Positions 26,071-34,614 of a stretch of 64,000 bases of DNA are shown here, in pieces. Numbering within the stretch: position 1 is the first letter of the stretch; the number at the start of each line of letters is the position of its first letter. The translations under genes and the position numbers were made by a program. The notes under the pieces are model-generated. The model saw only the letters and a list, made by a program, of their open reading frames with translations, was not told where the DNA came from and did no database searches. Source of the stretch: Kitasatospora aureofaciens (lineage in GTDB: Bacteria; Actinomycetota; Actinomycetes; Streptomycetales; Streptomycetaceae); assembly GCA_000720845.1 (NCBI GenBank), contig JODU01000006.1:124001-188000 (forward strand), in the 5' to 3' direction.

Positions 26071-27240
26071 TCAGCGCAGTCCCGTGGGCCGCCGCAGCGC
26101 CGCCTGGACCAGCCGGTCCACCAGTTCCGGGTAGCCCACGCCGCTCGCCTGCCACATCTGCGGGTACATGGAGATCGGCGTGAAGCCGGGCATGGTGTTG
26201 ATCTCGTTGATCACGAACTCGTCGTCCTCGGTGAGGAAGAAGTCCGCGCGCACCAGCCCTTCGCAGGAGGCCGCGTCGAACGCCGCCACGGCGAGGCGCT
26301 GCACCTCGGCGGTCTCCTCGGCCGTCAGCGGGGCCGGCACGATGCCGGGGGTCGAGTCGATGTACTTCGCCTCGAAGTCGTAGTACGCGTGCTGGGAGGG
26401 CGGCGGGATCTCGGCGGGGACGGAGGCCCGGGGGCCGTCCTCGAACTCCAGCACCCCGCACTCGATCTCCCGGCCCCGCAGCGCCGCCTCCACCAGGATC
26501 TTCGGGTCGTGCCGCCGGGCCTCCTCGATCGCCTCGTCGAGGTCCGCGAGGTCGTCGACCTTGGTGATGCCGATGGAGGATCCCGCGCGCGCGGGCTTCA
26601 CGAACAGCGGCCAGCCGTGCTCGCCGGCGAAGTCGACGATCTTCTTGCGGGCGCCGGAACGGTCCTGCTCCCACTCGCGGGGCCGGACCACCACGTACGG
26701 GCCGACCTTCAGCCCGTAGGAGGTGAAGACCGCCTTCATGTACTCCTTGTCCTGGCCGACGGCGGAGGCGAGCACGCCCGCGCCGACGTAGGGCACGCCG
26801 GACAGCTCCAGCAGGCCCTGGAGGGTGCCGTCCTCGCCGTAGGGGCCGTGCAGCACGGGGAAGACGACGTCGACCTCGCCCAGCGCCTTGGGCACCGAGC
26901 CCGGTTCGCTGTAGACGACCTCGCGGTTGGCGGGGTCGACGGGCAGCAGGACGCCGCCCTCGGTCGACTCGGCCAGCTCCTCGACGTCGGGCGTACGGCG
27001 TTCGGTGATCGCCATGCGTTCCGGTTCGTCGGCGGTGAGGGCCCAGCGGCCGTCCCTGGTGATGCCGATCGGCAGGACGTCGTAGCGCGTCCGGTCGATG
27101 GCCGCGAGGACGGCGCCGGCGGTGACCACGGAGATCCCGTGTTCGGAGCTGCGCCCGCCGAACACGACGGCCACACGCGGCTTGCGGGGCGGCCGCTCCG
27201 GGCTCTGCTCAGGGCTCTGGGGGAGGTTCTCGGTGCTCAT
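26071..27240 (-). CDS. ddl: D-alanine--D-alanine ligase
   Basis: A 389-residue ATP-grasp enzyme making the D-Ala-D-Ala terminus of peptidoglycan precursors in the cytosol. VFGGRSSEHGISVVTA is the N-terminal substrate motif, and LHGPYGEDGTLQG, FVKPARAGSSIGI (ATP-grasp), ADFFLTED and the metal-binding INEINTMPGFT follow. A motif suited to D-Ala-D-Lac synthesis was not evident, so the ordinary vancomycin-sensitive product is expected. ATG at 27240 starts a Pro/Ser-rich 20-residue extension. It lies downstream of gpsA with a 115-base gap. Confidence 0.95.
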   Translation of the reverse strand: MSTENLPQSPEQSPERPPRKPRVAVVFGGRSSEHGISVVTAGAVLAAIDRTRYDVLPIGITRDGRWALTADEPERMAITERRTPDVEELAESTEGGVLLPVDPANREVVYSEPGSVPKALGEVDVVFPVLHGPYGEDGTLQGLLELSGVPYVGAGVLASAVGQDKEYMKAVFTSYGLKVGPYVVVRPREWEQDRSGARKKIVDFAGEHGWPLFVKPARAGSSIGITKVDDLADLDEAIEEARRHDPKILVEAALRGREIECGVLEFEDGPRASVPAEIPPPSQHAYYDFEAKYIDSTPGIVPAPLTAEETAEVQRLAVAAFDAASCEGLVRADFFLTEDDEFVINEINTMPGFTPISMYPQMWQASGVGYPELVDRLVQAALRRPTGLR

Positions 27241-27355
27241 ATCGCGTTGAGAGTACCCGCCCGCGGTGCCTCGAGACAGCGTCGGCGGGGCCGCGTGGCG
27301 CGGGTGGCGGACGGGGATCGGGGCCGGTTCCGCTACGGGGCCGGCCGGGCGTCGC

Positions 27356-28366
27356 TCAGCGTCGTTCGGGCTTCGCGCTGCGCGACATCAGTTCCTTCAC
27401 GGCGACCACCGGGGACTTGCCCTCGTGCACGATGGCGACGACCGTCTCGGTGATCGGCATGTCGACGCCGTGCCTGCGGGCCAGGTCCAGCACCGACTCG
27501 CAGGACTTGACGCCCTCGGCGGTCTGCTTGGTGACCGCGATGGTCTCCTCCAGGGTCATGCCCTTGCCGAGGTTGGTGCCGAAGGTGTGGTTGCGGGACA
27601 GCGGCGAGGAGCAGGTCGCCACCAGGTCGCCGAGTCCGGCCAGGCCGGAGAAGGTCAGCGGGTCGGCGCCGAGGGCGACTCCGAGGCGGGTGGTCTCGGC
27701 GAGGCCGCGGGTGATGAGGGAGCCCTTGGCGTTGTCGCCCAGGCCCATGCCGTCCGCGATGCCGACGGCGAGCCCGATCACGTTCTTCACGGCGCCGCCC
27801 AGTTCGCAGCCGACGACGTCGGTGTTGGTGTAGGGGCGGAAGTACGGCGTGTGGCAGGCGGCCTGGAGGCGCTGGGCGACGGACTCGTCGGGGCAGGCGA
27901 CCACGGCGGCGGCGGGCATGCGGGCGGCGATCTCCCGGGCCAGATTGGGTCCGGTGACCACGGCGATGCGCTCGGGGCCGACCTTGGCGACGTCCCCGAT
28001 CACCTCGCTCATCCGCATCGCGGAGCCGAGTTCGACGCCCTTCATCAGCGACACCAGGACGGTGCCGGGCGCCAGCAGCGGCGTCCAGTCCGCGAGGCCC
28101 GCGCGCAGCGTCTGGGAGGGGACGGCGAGGACGGTGAAGTCGGCGTCCCGGGCGGCCTCGGCGGCGTCGGTGGTGGCCCGCAGGTTCTCGGGCAGCTCGA
28201 CGCCGGGCAGGTAGTCCGGGTTGGTGCGGGTGGAGTTGACGGCGTCGGCGAGTGCGGCGCGGCGCCCCCACAGGGTGACCTCGCAGCCCGCGTCGGCGAG
28301 GACCGTGCCGAAGGCGGTGCCCCAGGATCCGGTGCCGAAGACGGCCGCCCTGACCGGCTTGCTCAC
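27356..28366 (-). CDS. gpsA: NAD(P)-dependent glycerol-3-phosphate dehydrogenase
   Basis: A 336-residue enzyme reducing dihydroxyacetone phosphate to sn-glycerol-3-phosphate for phospholipid synthesis. The N-terminal dinucleotide motif is AVFGTGSWGTAF, and the catalytic and substrate segments GAVKNVIGLAVGIADGMGLGDNAK and SSPLSRNHTFG are intact. The GTG start overlaps the plsC stop as GTGA, so acyltransferase and glycerol-3-phosphate supply are translationally coupled. A gpsA-ddl order downstream of plsC is typical of streptomycetes. Confidence 0.96.
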   Translation of the reverse strand: MSKPVRAAVFGTGSWGTAFGTVLADAGCEVTLWGRRAALADAVNSTRTNPDYLPGVELPENLRATTDAAEAARDADFTVLAVPSQTLRAGLADWTPLLAPGTVLVSLMKGVELGSAMRMSEVIGDVAKVGPERIAVVTGPNLAREIAARMPAAAVVACPDESVAQRLQAACHTPYFRPYTNTDVVGCELGGAVKNVIGLAVGIADGMGLGDNAKGSLITRGLAETTRLGVALGADPLTFSGLAGLGDLVATCSSPLSRNHTFGTNLGKGMTLEETIAVTKQTAEGVKSCESVLDLARRHGVDMPITETVVAIVHEGKSPVVAVKELMSRSAKPERR

Positions 28367-29169
28367 GTGCTCTGCCCTTCTGCTTCTGCCTGCGGTCCCT
28401 GCGTCCGTGTCCGCGCCGACTGCGCCCGTGCCGACTGCGCCTGCGTGCGGCGCCGCTGCTCGATGCGCTCGCGGCGCGGGTCGTAGGGGGTTTCGGGCGC
28501 CTTCTCGCCGCGGATCTCCTCCAGCTGGCGGGTGACGGCGGCCATGATGACCTCGGTGGCCTCCTTCAGCACCTCCGTGGTCATCTCCTTGTCGTAGAAC
28601 CGCGACAGGTCGACCGGCGGACCGGCCAGCACCTGGTGGGTCTTGCGCGGCAGGAGGTTCGGCTTCTTGGCGTACGGCGGCAGCAGTTCGTTGCAGCCCC
28701 ACTGGGCGACCGGGATCACCGGGCACTTGGTCTGCAGGGCGACGCGCGCGGCACCGGTCTTGGCGGTCATGGGCCAGCCGTCCGGGTCGCGGGTGAGGGT
28801 GCCCTCGGGGTAGAACGCAACGCACTCGCCGCGCTCCACGGCGTCGATCGCGGCCCGGAAGGCGCTCAGCGCGTCGGTGCTCTCGCGGTAGACGGGGATC
28901 TGGCCGGTCCCCCGCATCGCGGCGCCGACGAAGCCCTTCTTGAAAAGGCCGCTCTTGGCCAGGAATCGCGGGACGCGTCCGGTGTTGTACTGATAGTGCG
29001 CGTACGCGAAGGGGTCGACGTGCGAATTGTGGTTCACGGCGGTGATAAATCCGCCCTCGGCCGGAATGTTCTCCATTCCCCGCCAGTCCCGCTTGATCAG
29101 AACCACCAGCGGCGGTTTGCAGATCACCGCGGCCAAGCGGTACCAGAAGCCGATTCTGCGGCGGGGCAC
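28363..29169 (-). CDS. plsC: 1-acyl-sn-glycerol-3-phosphate acyltransferase
   Basis: A 268-residue membrane-associated acyltransferase forming phosphatidic acid. It has the catalytic NHNSHVDPF (the HX4D block) near residue 45, the substrate-binding FYPEGTLTRD and a third conserved block CPVIPVAQWG. A hydrophobic N-terminal helix (about 8-26) anchors it. The C-terminal 40 residues are an Arg/Gln/Ala-rich low-complexity tail. GTG at 29169 has AAAGGTG upstream. It is divergent from fbiD, whose start is 143 bases away. Confidence 0.9.
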   Translation of the reverse strand: MPRRRIGFWYRLAAVICKPPLVVLIKRDWRGMENIPAEGGFITAVNHNSHVDPFAYAHYQYNTGRVPRFLAKSGLFKKGFVGAAMRGTGQIPVYRESTDALSAFRAAIDAVERGECVAFYPEGTLTRDPDGWPMTAKTGAARVALQTKCPVIPVAQWGCNELLPPYAKKPNLLPRKTHQVLAGPPVDLSRFYDKEMTTEVLKEATEVIMAAVTRQLEEIRGEKAPETPYDPRRERIEQRRRTQAQSARAQSARTRTQGPQAEAEGQST

Positions 29170-29312
29170 GCTGACACCTTTCCTCCAGGGCCTGGGGCCG
29201 GACAAGTGTCGCCCCGGGCCGCCCGTCTGTCGAGAACACCGTACGCCCCGAAGAGTGAACCGCCAGGTCTCGCAGGTGACAATGACGGCGACGAGAGAAG
29301 GACGGAACGCTC

Positions 29313-29951
29313 GTGCAGTGGATCTTGGTCGTACCCGTGAAGCCCTTGGCCCGGGCCAAGAGCAGGCTGGCGGACACCGCGGACGACGGGGTGCGCCCGG
29401 GGCTCGCGCTGGCGTTCGCACAGGACACCGTGGCAGCCGCGCTGGCCTGCCCGGCGGTCGCGGATGTGGCAGTCGTCACGGACGACGCGCGGGCCGGACG
29501 GGAGCTGGCGGCGCTCGGCGCGGGCGTCGTCGCCGACGAGCCGGGCGGCGGCCTCAACGCCGCGCTGGCGCACGGGGCGGCCGTGGTACGGGCGGCCCGG
29601 CCGGAGTGTCCGGTGGCCGCGCTCAACGCCGATCTCCCCGCACTGCGGCCGGCCGAATTGGCGCGGGTACTGGCCGCGGCCACCCAATTCCCGCGTGCTT
29701 TTCTCCCGGACGCCGCCGGAATCGGCACCACCTTGCTGGCCGCGGCGCCGGGCCGTGAATTGGCCCCCGCTTTCGGTACGGATTCACGCGCCCGCCACCG
29801 GGCGTCCGGCGCGGTGGAACTGCGCCCCGGCGCGGTGGATTCCGTACGGCAGGACGTCGACACCGGCGGTGATCTCCGCTCCGCGCTGGCGCTCGGGGTG
29901 GGGCCCCATACGGCCGCGGTGGCTGCGCGGCTGCTGATCGCCGGGCAGTAG
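29313..29951 (+). CDS. fbiD: phosphoenolpyruvate/2-phospholactate guanylyltransferase (coenzyme F420 synthesis)
   Basis: A 212-residue CofC/FbiD family nucleotidyltransferase. The N-terminal WILVVPVKPLARAKSRLAD matches the nucleotide-binding start, with AALNADLPALRP carrying the metal-binding Asp and a FGTDSRARHRASGA late motif. In actinobacteria this family activates phosphoenolpyruvate with GTP for the F420 side chain, using FbiA/FbiB encoded elsewhere. GTG at 29313 follows GGACGGAA. The next gene starts ten bases later and is probably co-transcribed. Confidence 0.9.
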   Translation: MQWILVVPVKPLARAKSRLADTADDGVRPGLALAFAQDTVAAALACPAVADVAVVTDDARAGRELAALGAGVVADEPGGGLNAALAHGAAVVRAARPECPVAALNADLPALRPAELARVLAAATQFPRAFLPDAAGIGTTLLAAAPGRELAPAFGTDSRARHRASGAVELRPGAVDSVRQDVDTGGDLRSALALGVGPHTAAVAARLLIAGQ

Positions 29952-29960
29952 GCTGCCGGC

Positions 29961-30176
29961 ATGCAGGCGACCGCGTACACGTACGACCCCGCCAGCCGCA
30001 GCGGGCAGGTGCTGCTCGACGACGGCACGCCCGTGCCCTTCGACGCGGCGGCGTTCGACGCGGGGGGTCTCAGGCTGCTGCGGCCCGGGCAGCGGGTGCG
30101 GATCGAGACCGAGGAGACGGAAACGGGCGCGGGCGCCGGTCGCCGGATCACGCTGGTGACGCTGCAGACGTTCTGA
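29961..30176 (+). CDS. small conserved protein, possible OB/cold-shock-like fold
   Basis: A 71-residue protein, MQATAYTYDPASRSGQVLLDD..., with alternating hydrophobic strands and ending RRITLVTLQTF. The pattern resembles a short five-strand beta barrel of the cold-shock or OB type, but the RNA-binding aromatic motifs of CspA are missing. The gene starts ten bases after fbiD in the same direction, with high third-position G/C. No function is assigned; nucleic-acid binding is only a guess. Confidence 0.7.
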   Translation: MQATAYTYDPASRSGQVLLDDGTPVPFDAAAFDAGGLRLLRPGQRVRIETEETETGAGAGRRITLVTLQTF

Positions 30177-30213
30177 TCCGCGGGGCCCTCCCGCGGGGTC
30201 CCGGACACGCCGC

Positions 30214-30241
30214 GGGCCGGACTCCAGGAGGAGTCCGGCCC
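30214..30241. terminator. bidirectional terminator between the 71-residue gene and hupS
   Basis: A perfect 12-bp stem, GGGCCGGACTCC pairing with GGAGTCCGGCCC, closes a four-base loop between two convergent genes. Confidence 0.82.
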
Positions 30242-30292
30242 GGCGCGTGAGTGCCCTGTGCCCGGTGGCCCGCCGCTGCGGGCTGCCGCCTG

Positions 30293-30949
30293 CTACTTCT
30301 TGCGGGCGGTGGCCTTCTTGGCGGTGGTCTTGCGGGCCGTCGACTTCTTGGCCGGGGCCTTCTTGGCGGTCGCCTTCTTCGCAGGGGCCTTCTTGGCGGC
30401 GGTCTTCTTCGCCGCCGCCGTGGTGCTCTTGGCCGCGGACTTCTTGGCGGTGGTCTTCTTCGCCGTGGTCTTCGCCGCCCCGGTGGTCTTCTTCGCGGTC
30501 GTCTTCTTCGCCGCCGCGGACGTCTTCTTGGCCGCGCCCGTGGTCTTCTTCGCGGCGCCCGTGGCCTTCTTGGCGGCGGCCTTCTTGCCCGCGGCCTTGG
30601 AGATGGTGGGCGGCGGGCCGGACAGGCTGCCCTTGGGGGCCTTCTTGACCGCGATGTCGTTCTTCGGAAGCTTCTTCGAGCCGCTCACCAGGTCCTTGAA
30701 GCCCTGGCCCGCGCGGAAGCGCGGCACGGAGGTCTTCTTGACCCGAACCCGCTCGCCCGTCTGAGGGTTGCGGGCATAGCGGGCCGGGCGGTCGACCTTC
30801 TCGAAGGAACCGAAGCCGGTGACCGAGACCCGGTCGCCCGCGACGACGGCACGGACGAGGGCGTCCAGGACCGCGTCGACAGCGTCGGCGGCCTGCTGCC
30901 GACCGCCCAGCTTGTCGGCAATCGCTTCTACGAGCTGCGCCTTGTTCAC
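30293..30949 (-). CDS. hupS: HU-family nucleoid protein with lysine-rich tail
   Basis: A 218-residue DNA-binding protein. Residues 1-90 are a normal HU domain (MNKAQLVEAIADKLG; GFGSFEKVDRPARYARNPQTGE; PRFRAGQGFKDLV). The C-terminal 120 residues are a histone H1-like tail of AAKK/TTAKK/APAKK repeats. This is the actinobacterial HupS/Hlp type, important for spore nucleoid compaction in Streptomyces. GTG at 30949 has GGGGAAG upstream. The tail makes the DNA itself strongly repetitive (30300-30590). Confidence 0.96.
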   Translation of the reverse strand: MNKAQLVEAIADKLGGRQQAADAVDAVLDALVRAVVAGDRVSVTGFGSFEKVDRPARYARNPQTGERVRVKKTSVPRFRAGQGFKDLVSGSKKLPKNDIAVKKAPKGSLSGPPPTISKAAGKKAAAKKATGAAKKTTGAAKKTSAAAKKTTAKKTTGAAKTTAKKTTAKKSAAKSTTAAAKKTAAKKAPAKKATAKKAPAKKSTARKTTAKKATARKK

Positions 30950-31086
30950 GTCTTCCCCTTCGGAGACATCGCCAGAACGTATGTGTTCAAGCTTTTTCGC
31001 ACGTTAGGCAGATATATACCGCAAATCAAACACGAAACGGGCTAATCACCCTTGTGCCGCAACGGACTCGGGCCGTGCCGGCCGGT

Positions 31087-31317
31087 TCAGCCTTCCTCTT
31101 CGGGGAATCGCCCCGCGTCGAGGTCGGCGGTGAACCGATCCAGGCGCCTTGCCGCACCGGCGAGATCGTGTTTGGCCGCGGCCGTAATGACCAGCAGCTT
31201 CCGGGTCAGCGCCATCCGTACGCCCTCCGGGACTTGCAGTGCGCGCACTCTTGTGTGCGCTTCCTTGAGCCGGACCGCGACCGCCGTATAGAGCTCGAGT
31301 TGGCCGTCGTGTTCCAT
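31087..31317 (-). CDS. small conserved helical protein
   Basis: A 76-residue protein beginning MEHDGQLELYTAVAVRLKEAH. It is mostly amphipathic helix with a basic middle and an acidic C-terminus (DAGRFPEEEG). No family is recognised. ATG at 31317 has no ribosome-binding site but has CACAAT seven bases in front of it, which could be the -10 of a leaderless transcript. Upstream ATG/GTG options give an Arg-rich extension that looks non-coding. It sits alone between leuD and hupS. Confidence 0.65.
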   Translation of the reverse strand: MEHDGQLELYTAVAVRLKEAHTRVRALQVPEGVRMALTRKLLVITAAAKHDLAGAARRLDRFTADLDAGRFPEEEG

Positions 31318-31501
31318 GCACAGATTGTGCCATCTGGGGCGAGTTGTCGCCTGCGCAGGGGGCAACTGCCGCCTCGAACGGCCTTCCTGGCGCACTCGGG
31401 AGCCGGTCCTCGACAACCTGCGTACCCCGGCAACAACGCCTCTAACGTGGGAAGTTGTGCGTCACATCCGGCACGGGCGGGAGCGGAGGGATCCAAAAAC
31501 G

Positions 31502-31536
31502 GCCGTACCCCCGATCGGGCCGATCGGGGGTACGGC
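31502..31536 (-). terminator. leuCD terminator
   Basis: A perfect 15-bp stem, GCCGTACCCCCGATC pairing with GATCGGGGGTACGGC, has a five-base loop and lies 68 bases beyond the leuD stop codon. Confidence 0.88.
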
Positions 31537-31603
31537 GGGGGTTCCGGGTGGCCGAAACTCGACCTTGCGGAGCCCCGGGGAGGCTCGTGCGGGCTCCGGC
31601 TGA

Positions 31604-32197
31604 TCAGACCTGGACGGTCTGCGGCTTGAACGACGGGCGCTTCGCCTCGTACGCGGCGATGTCCGCCTCGTTCTGGAGGGTGATCGAGATGTCGTCCAGC
31701 CCGTTCAGCAGCCGCCAGCGGGAGTTCTCGTCCAGCTCGAAGGAGGCGGTGACGCCCTCGGCGCGGACCTCGCGGGCCTCCAGATCGACGGTGATCTCGG
31801 CCTGCGGGTCCTGCTCCACCAGCTCCCACAGCGCGTCCACGGTCTTCTGGTCCAGGACCACCGTGAGCAGGCCGTTCTTCAGCGAGTTGCCACGGAAGAT
31901 GTCGGCGAAGCGGGAGGAGATCACGGTCTTGAAGCCGTAGTTCTGCAGCGCCCAGACGGCGTGCTCGCGGGAGGAGCCGGTGCCGAAGTCGGGGCCGGCG
32001 ACCAGGACGGTGGCGCCCGCGCGCTCGGGCCGGTTGAGTACGAACTCCGTGTCCTTGCGCCAGGCCTCGAAGAGCCCGTCCTCGAACCCGTCCCGGGTCA
32101 CCTTCTTGAGCCAGTGGGCGGGGATGATCTGGTCGGTGTCGACGTTGCTGCGGCGCAGCGGGACGGCCCGGCCGGTGTGCTTGGTGAACGCTTCCAT
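31604..32197 (-). CDS. leuD: 3-isopropylmalate dehydratase small subunit
   Basis: A 197-residue aconitase swivel domain that pairs with LeuC to isomerise 2- to 3-isopropylmalate in leucine synthesis. The typical NVDTDQIIPAHWLK, GPDFGTGSSREHAVWAL and SSRFADIFRGNSLKNGLL segments are present. ATG at 32197 lies five bases after the leuC stop. It is the last gene of the leuCD operon and is followed by a strong terminator. Confidence 0.97.
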   Translation of the reverse strand: MEAFTKHTGRAVPLRRSNVDTDQIIPAHWLKKVTRDGFEDGLFEAWRKDTEFVLNRPERAGATVLVAGPDFGTGSSREHAVWALQNYGFKTVISSRFADIFRGNSLKNGLLTVVLDQKTVDALWELVEQDPQAEITVDLEAREVRAEGVTASFELDENSRWRLLNGLDDISITLQNEADIAAYEAKRPSFKPQTVQV

Positions 32198-32202
32198 GAC
32201 TC

Positions 32203-33633
32203 TCAGACTCCAGCGGGCGTGGGGACGTCGGCGGCGGACAGGTCGGCCGGGGAGGCCAGGTGGCCCAGGACCGCCGTCGCGGCCGCGACCTGCGGCGACA
32301 CCAGATGGGTGCGGCCGCCCTTGCCCTGGCGCCCCTCGAAGTTGCGGTTGGAGGTGGACGCGGAGCGCTCACCCGGGGCCAGCTGGTCCGGGTTCATGCC
32401 CAGGCACATCGAGCAGCCCGCGTGCCGCCATTCGGCGCCGGCCTCCTTGAAGACCACGTCCAGGCCCTCGGAGACGGCCTGGAGACCGACCCGCGCGGAG
32501 CCCGGAACGACCAGCATGCGTACGCCGTCGGCGACTTTGCGGTCCCGGACGATCTCGGCGGCGGCGCGCAGGTCCTCGATGCGGCCGTTGGTGCAGGAGC
32601 CTACGAAGACGGTGTCCACCTTGATGGAGCGCAGCGGCTGCCCCGCCTCCAAGCCCATGTACTCCAGGGCCTTTTCGGCGGCGAAGCGCTCCGAGGCGTC
32701 CTCGTACGAAGCCGGGTCGGGGACGGCCGCGGAAAGCGGCGCGCCCTGGCCGGGGTTGGTGCCCCAGGTGACGAACGGTGCCAGCTCGGCGGCCTCGATG
32801 ACCACCTCGGCGTCAAACTCGGCGTCGTCGTCCGTGCGCAGCGTCTTCCAGTACGCGACCGCCGCGTCCCAGTCGGCGCCCTCGGGGGCGTGCGGGCGGC
32901 CCTGGAGGTAGGCGAAGGTGGTTTCGTCGGGGGCGATCATGCCCGCGCGGGCGCCGGCCTCGATCGACATGTTGCAGATGGTCATGCGGGCCTCCATCGA
33001 GAGCTTCTCGATGGCCTCGCCGCGGTACTCCAGGATGTAGCCCTGGCCGCCGCCCGTACCGATCTTCGCGATGATCGCCAGGATCAGGTCCTTGGCGGTG
33101 ACGGCGTCGGGCAGTTCGCCGTTGACCGTGATCGCCATGGTCTTCGGGCGGGCCATGGGCAGCGTCTGGGTGGCCAGCACGTGCTCGACCTGCGAGGTGC
33201 CGATGCCGAACGCCAGCGCGCCGAAGGCGCCGTGCGTGGAGGTGTGCGAGTCACCGCAGACCACGGTGGTGCCGGGCTGGGTCAGACCCAGCTGCGGGCC
33301 GACGACGTGCACGACGCCCTGCTCGACGTCCCCCAGCGGGTGCAGCCGGACGCCGAAGTCCGCGCAGTTCTTGCGGAGCGTCTCCAGCTGGACCCGGGAG
33401 ACCGGGTCCGCGATGGGCTTGTCGATGTCGAGCGTCGGGGTGTTGTGGTCCTCGGTGGCGATGGTCAGGTCGAGCCGCCGCACCGGGCGACCGCTCTTGC
33501 GGAGGCCGTCGAAGGCCTGCGGGCTGGTCACCTCGTGCAGCAGGTGCAGATCGATGAAGAGGAGGTCGGGCTCGCCCTCGGCGCGCCGGACGACGTGGTC
33601 GTCCCAGACCTTCTCCGCGAGTGTCCTACCCAT
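32203..33633 (-). CDS. leuC: 3-isopropylmalate dehydratase large subunit
   Basis: A 476-residue aconitase-family [4Fe-4S] enzyme. Iron-sulfur ligands are in GSCTNGR and in CSMCLGMNPD. VVCGDSHTSTHGAFGALAFGIG is the signature near residue 130. ATG at 33633 follows GAAGGGAAAG. It is divergent from the IclR-type gene ndgR, and the 197-bp region between them carries inverted repeats matching the expected NdgR control of leuCD. Confidence 0.97.
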   Translation of the reverse strand: MGRTLAEKVWDDHVVRRAEGEPDLLFIDLHLLHEVTSPQAFDGLRKSGRPVRRLDLTIATEDHNTPTLDIDKPIADPVSRVQLETLRKNCADFGVRLHPLGDVEQGVVHVVGPQLGLTQPGTTVVCGDSHTSTHGAFGALAFGIGTSQVEHVLATQTLPMARPKTMAITVNGELPDAVTAKDLILAIIAKIGTGGGQGYILEYRGEAIEKLSMEARMTICNMSIEAGARAGMIAPDETTFAYLQGRPHAPEGADWDAAVAYWKTLRTDDDAEFDAEVVIEAAELAPFVTWGTNPGQGAPLSAAVPDPASYEDASERFAAEKALEYMGLEAGQPLRSIKVDTVFVGSCTNGRIEDLRAAAEIVRDRKVADGVRMLVVPGSARVGLQAVSEGLDVVFKEAGAEWRHAGCSMCLGMNPDQLAPGERSASTSNRNFEGRQGKGGRTHLVSPQVAAATAVLGHLASPADLSAADVPTPAGV

Positions 33634-33798
33634 CGCTTTCCCTTCGGTCGGCGACGAAGCGCCGACCCAACTAGTGATCTTGGGGAAGCGGCGCCCGCAC
33701 CCCTGTGTTTCCGGGCAACCGCCACCAGGCCCTCTCGTCACGGGCCGTTGTGACTTCGTGCCATCAAGAGTGGCGGGTTCCACGGAAAATTGAACTTG

Positions 33799-33817
33799 CG
33801 TTTCACAGAGTGAGACG
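33799..33817. promoter_or_regulatory. candidate NdgR operator between leuC and ndgR
   Basis: CGTTTCAC-AGA-GTGAGACG has 7 of 8 arm bases complementary. It ends 14 bases before the ndgR start codon and just before its GGGAG ribosome-binding site. A shorter TTCC/GGAA palindrome lies at 33778-33787. IclR-family proteins bind such sites between divergent genes. Confidence 0.5.
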
Positions 33818-33830
33818 GGAGTATCGTTTC

Positions 33831-34547
33831 ATGGACAACAGTAGCGGCGTCGGCGTTCTGGACAAGGCGGCCCTCGTCCTGAGCGCTCTGGAGTCCGGCC
33901 CGGCCACCCTCGCGGGGTTGGTCGGTGCGACCGGACTGGCACGACCCACGGCCCACCGCCTGGCCGTGGCGCTGGAACACCACCGTATGGTGGCGCGCGA
34001 CATGCAGGGCCGTTTCATCCTCGGCCCGCGCCTTGCCGAACTGGCCGCGGCGGCCGGCGAGGACCGCCTGCTCGCCACGGCGGGCCCGGTCCTCACCCAC
34101 CTGCGCGACGTCACCGGCGAGAGCGCCCAGCTCTACCGCCGCCAGGGCGACATGCGCATCTGCGTGGCCGCGGCCGAGCGCCTGTCGGGCCTGAGGGACA
34201 CGGTCCCGGTCGGCTCCACGCTCACCATGAAGGCCGGCTCCTCGGCGCAGATCCTGATGGCCTGGGAGGAGCCGGAGCGCCTCCACCGCGGCCTCCAGGG
34301 CGCCCGCTTCACGGCGACGGCGCTGTCCGGAGTGCGCCGCCGGGGCTGGGCCCAGTCCATCGGCGAGCGGGAGCCCGGCGTCGCGTCCGTCTCCGCACCG
34401 GTGCGCGGCCCCTCCAACCGCGTGGTGGCCGCCGTGTCCGTCTCGGGGCCCATCGAGCGCCTCACCCGCCACCCCGGCCGTATGCACGCGCAGGCGATCA
34501 TCGACGCCGCCGGCCGCCTCTCCGAAGCGCTGCGCCGCAACGGCTGA
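33831..34547 (+). CDS. ndgR: IclR-family regulator NdgR
   Basis: A 238-residue regulator. The N-terminal winged helix (about 8-70) has TLAGLVGATGLARPTAHRLAVALEHHRMV, and the C-terminal IclR effector domain has TLTMKAGSSAQILMAW and SVSAPVRGPSNRVVAAVSVSGP. The length and divergent position next to leuCD match NdgR of S. coelicolor, known to control leucine and other amino-acid genes and to influence antibiotic production. ATG at 33831 has GGGAG nine bases upstream. Confidence 0.94.
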   Translation: MDNSSGVGVLDKAALVLSALESGPATLAGLVGATGLARPTAHRLAVALEHHRMVARDMQGRFILGPRLAELAAAAGEDRLLATAGPVLTHLRDVTGESAQLYRRQGDMRICVAAAERLSGLRDTVPVGSTLTMKAGSSAQILMAWEEPERLHRGLQGARFTATALSGVRRRGWAQSIGEREPGVASVSAPVRGPSNRVVAAVSVSGPIERLTRHPGRMHAQAIIDAAGRLSEALRRNG

Positions 34548-34614
34548 CCATCGCAGGACACCTCTGACCGGTCAGCGGGCCCGCCTCAACGCCGCGGCGG
34601 GCCCCGCGCCGTCC

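Noticed and set aside
30300..30590. Tandem DNA repeats that look like a minisatellite
   Set aside because: They are the coding sequence of the lysine-rich AAKK repeats of HupS, in frame and typical of this protein.
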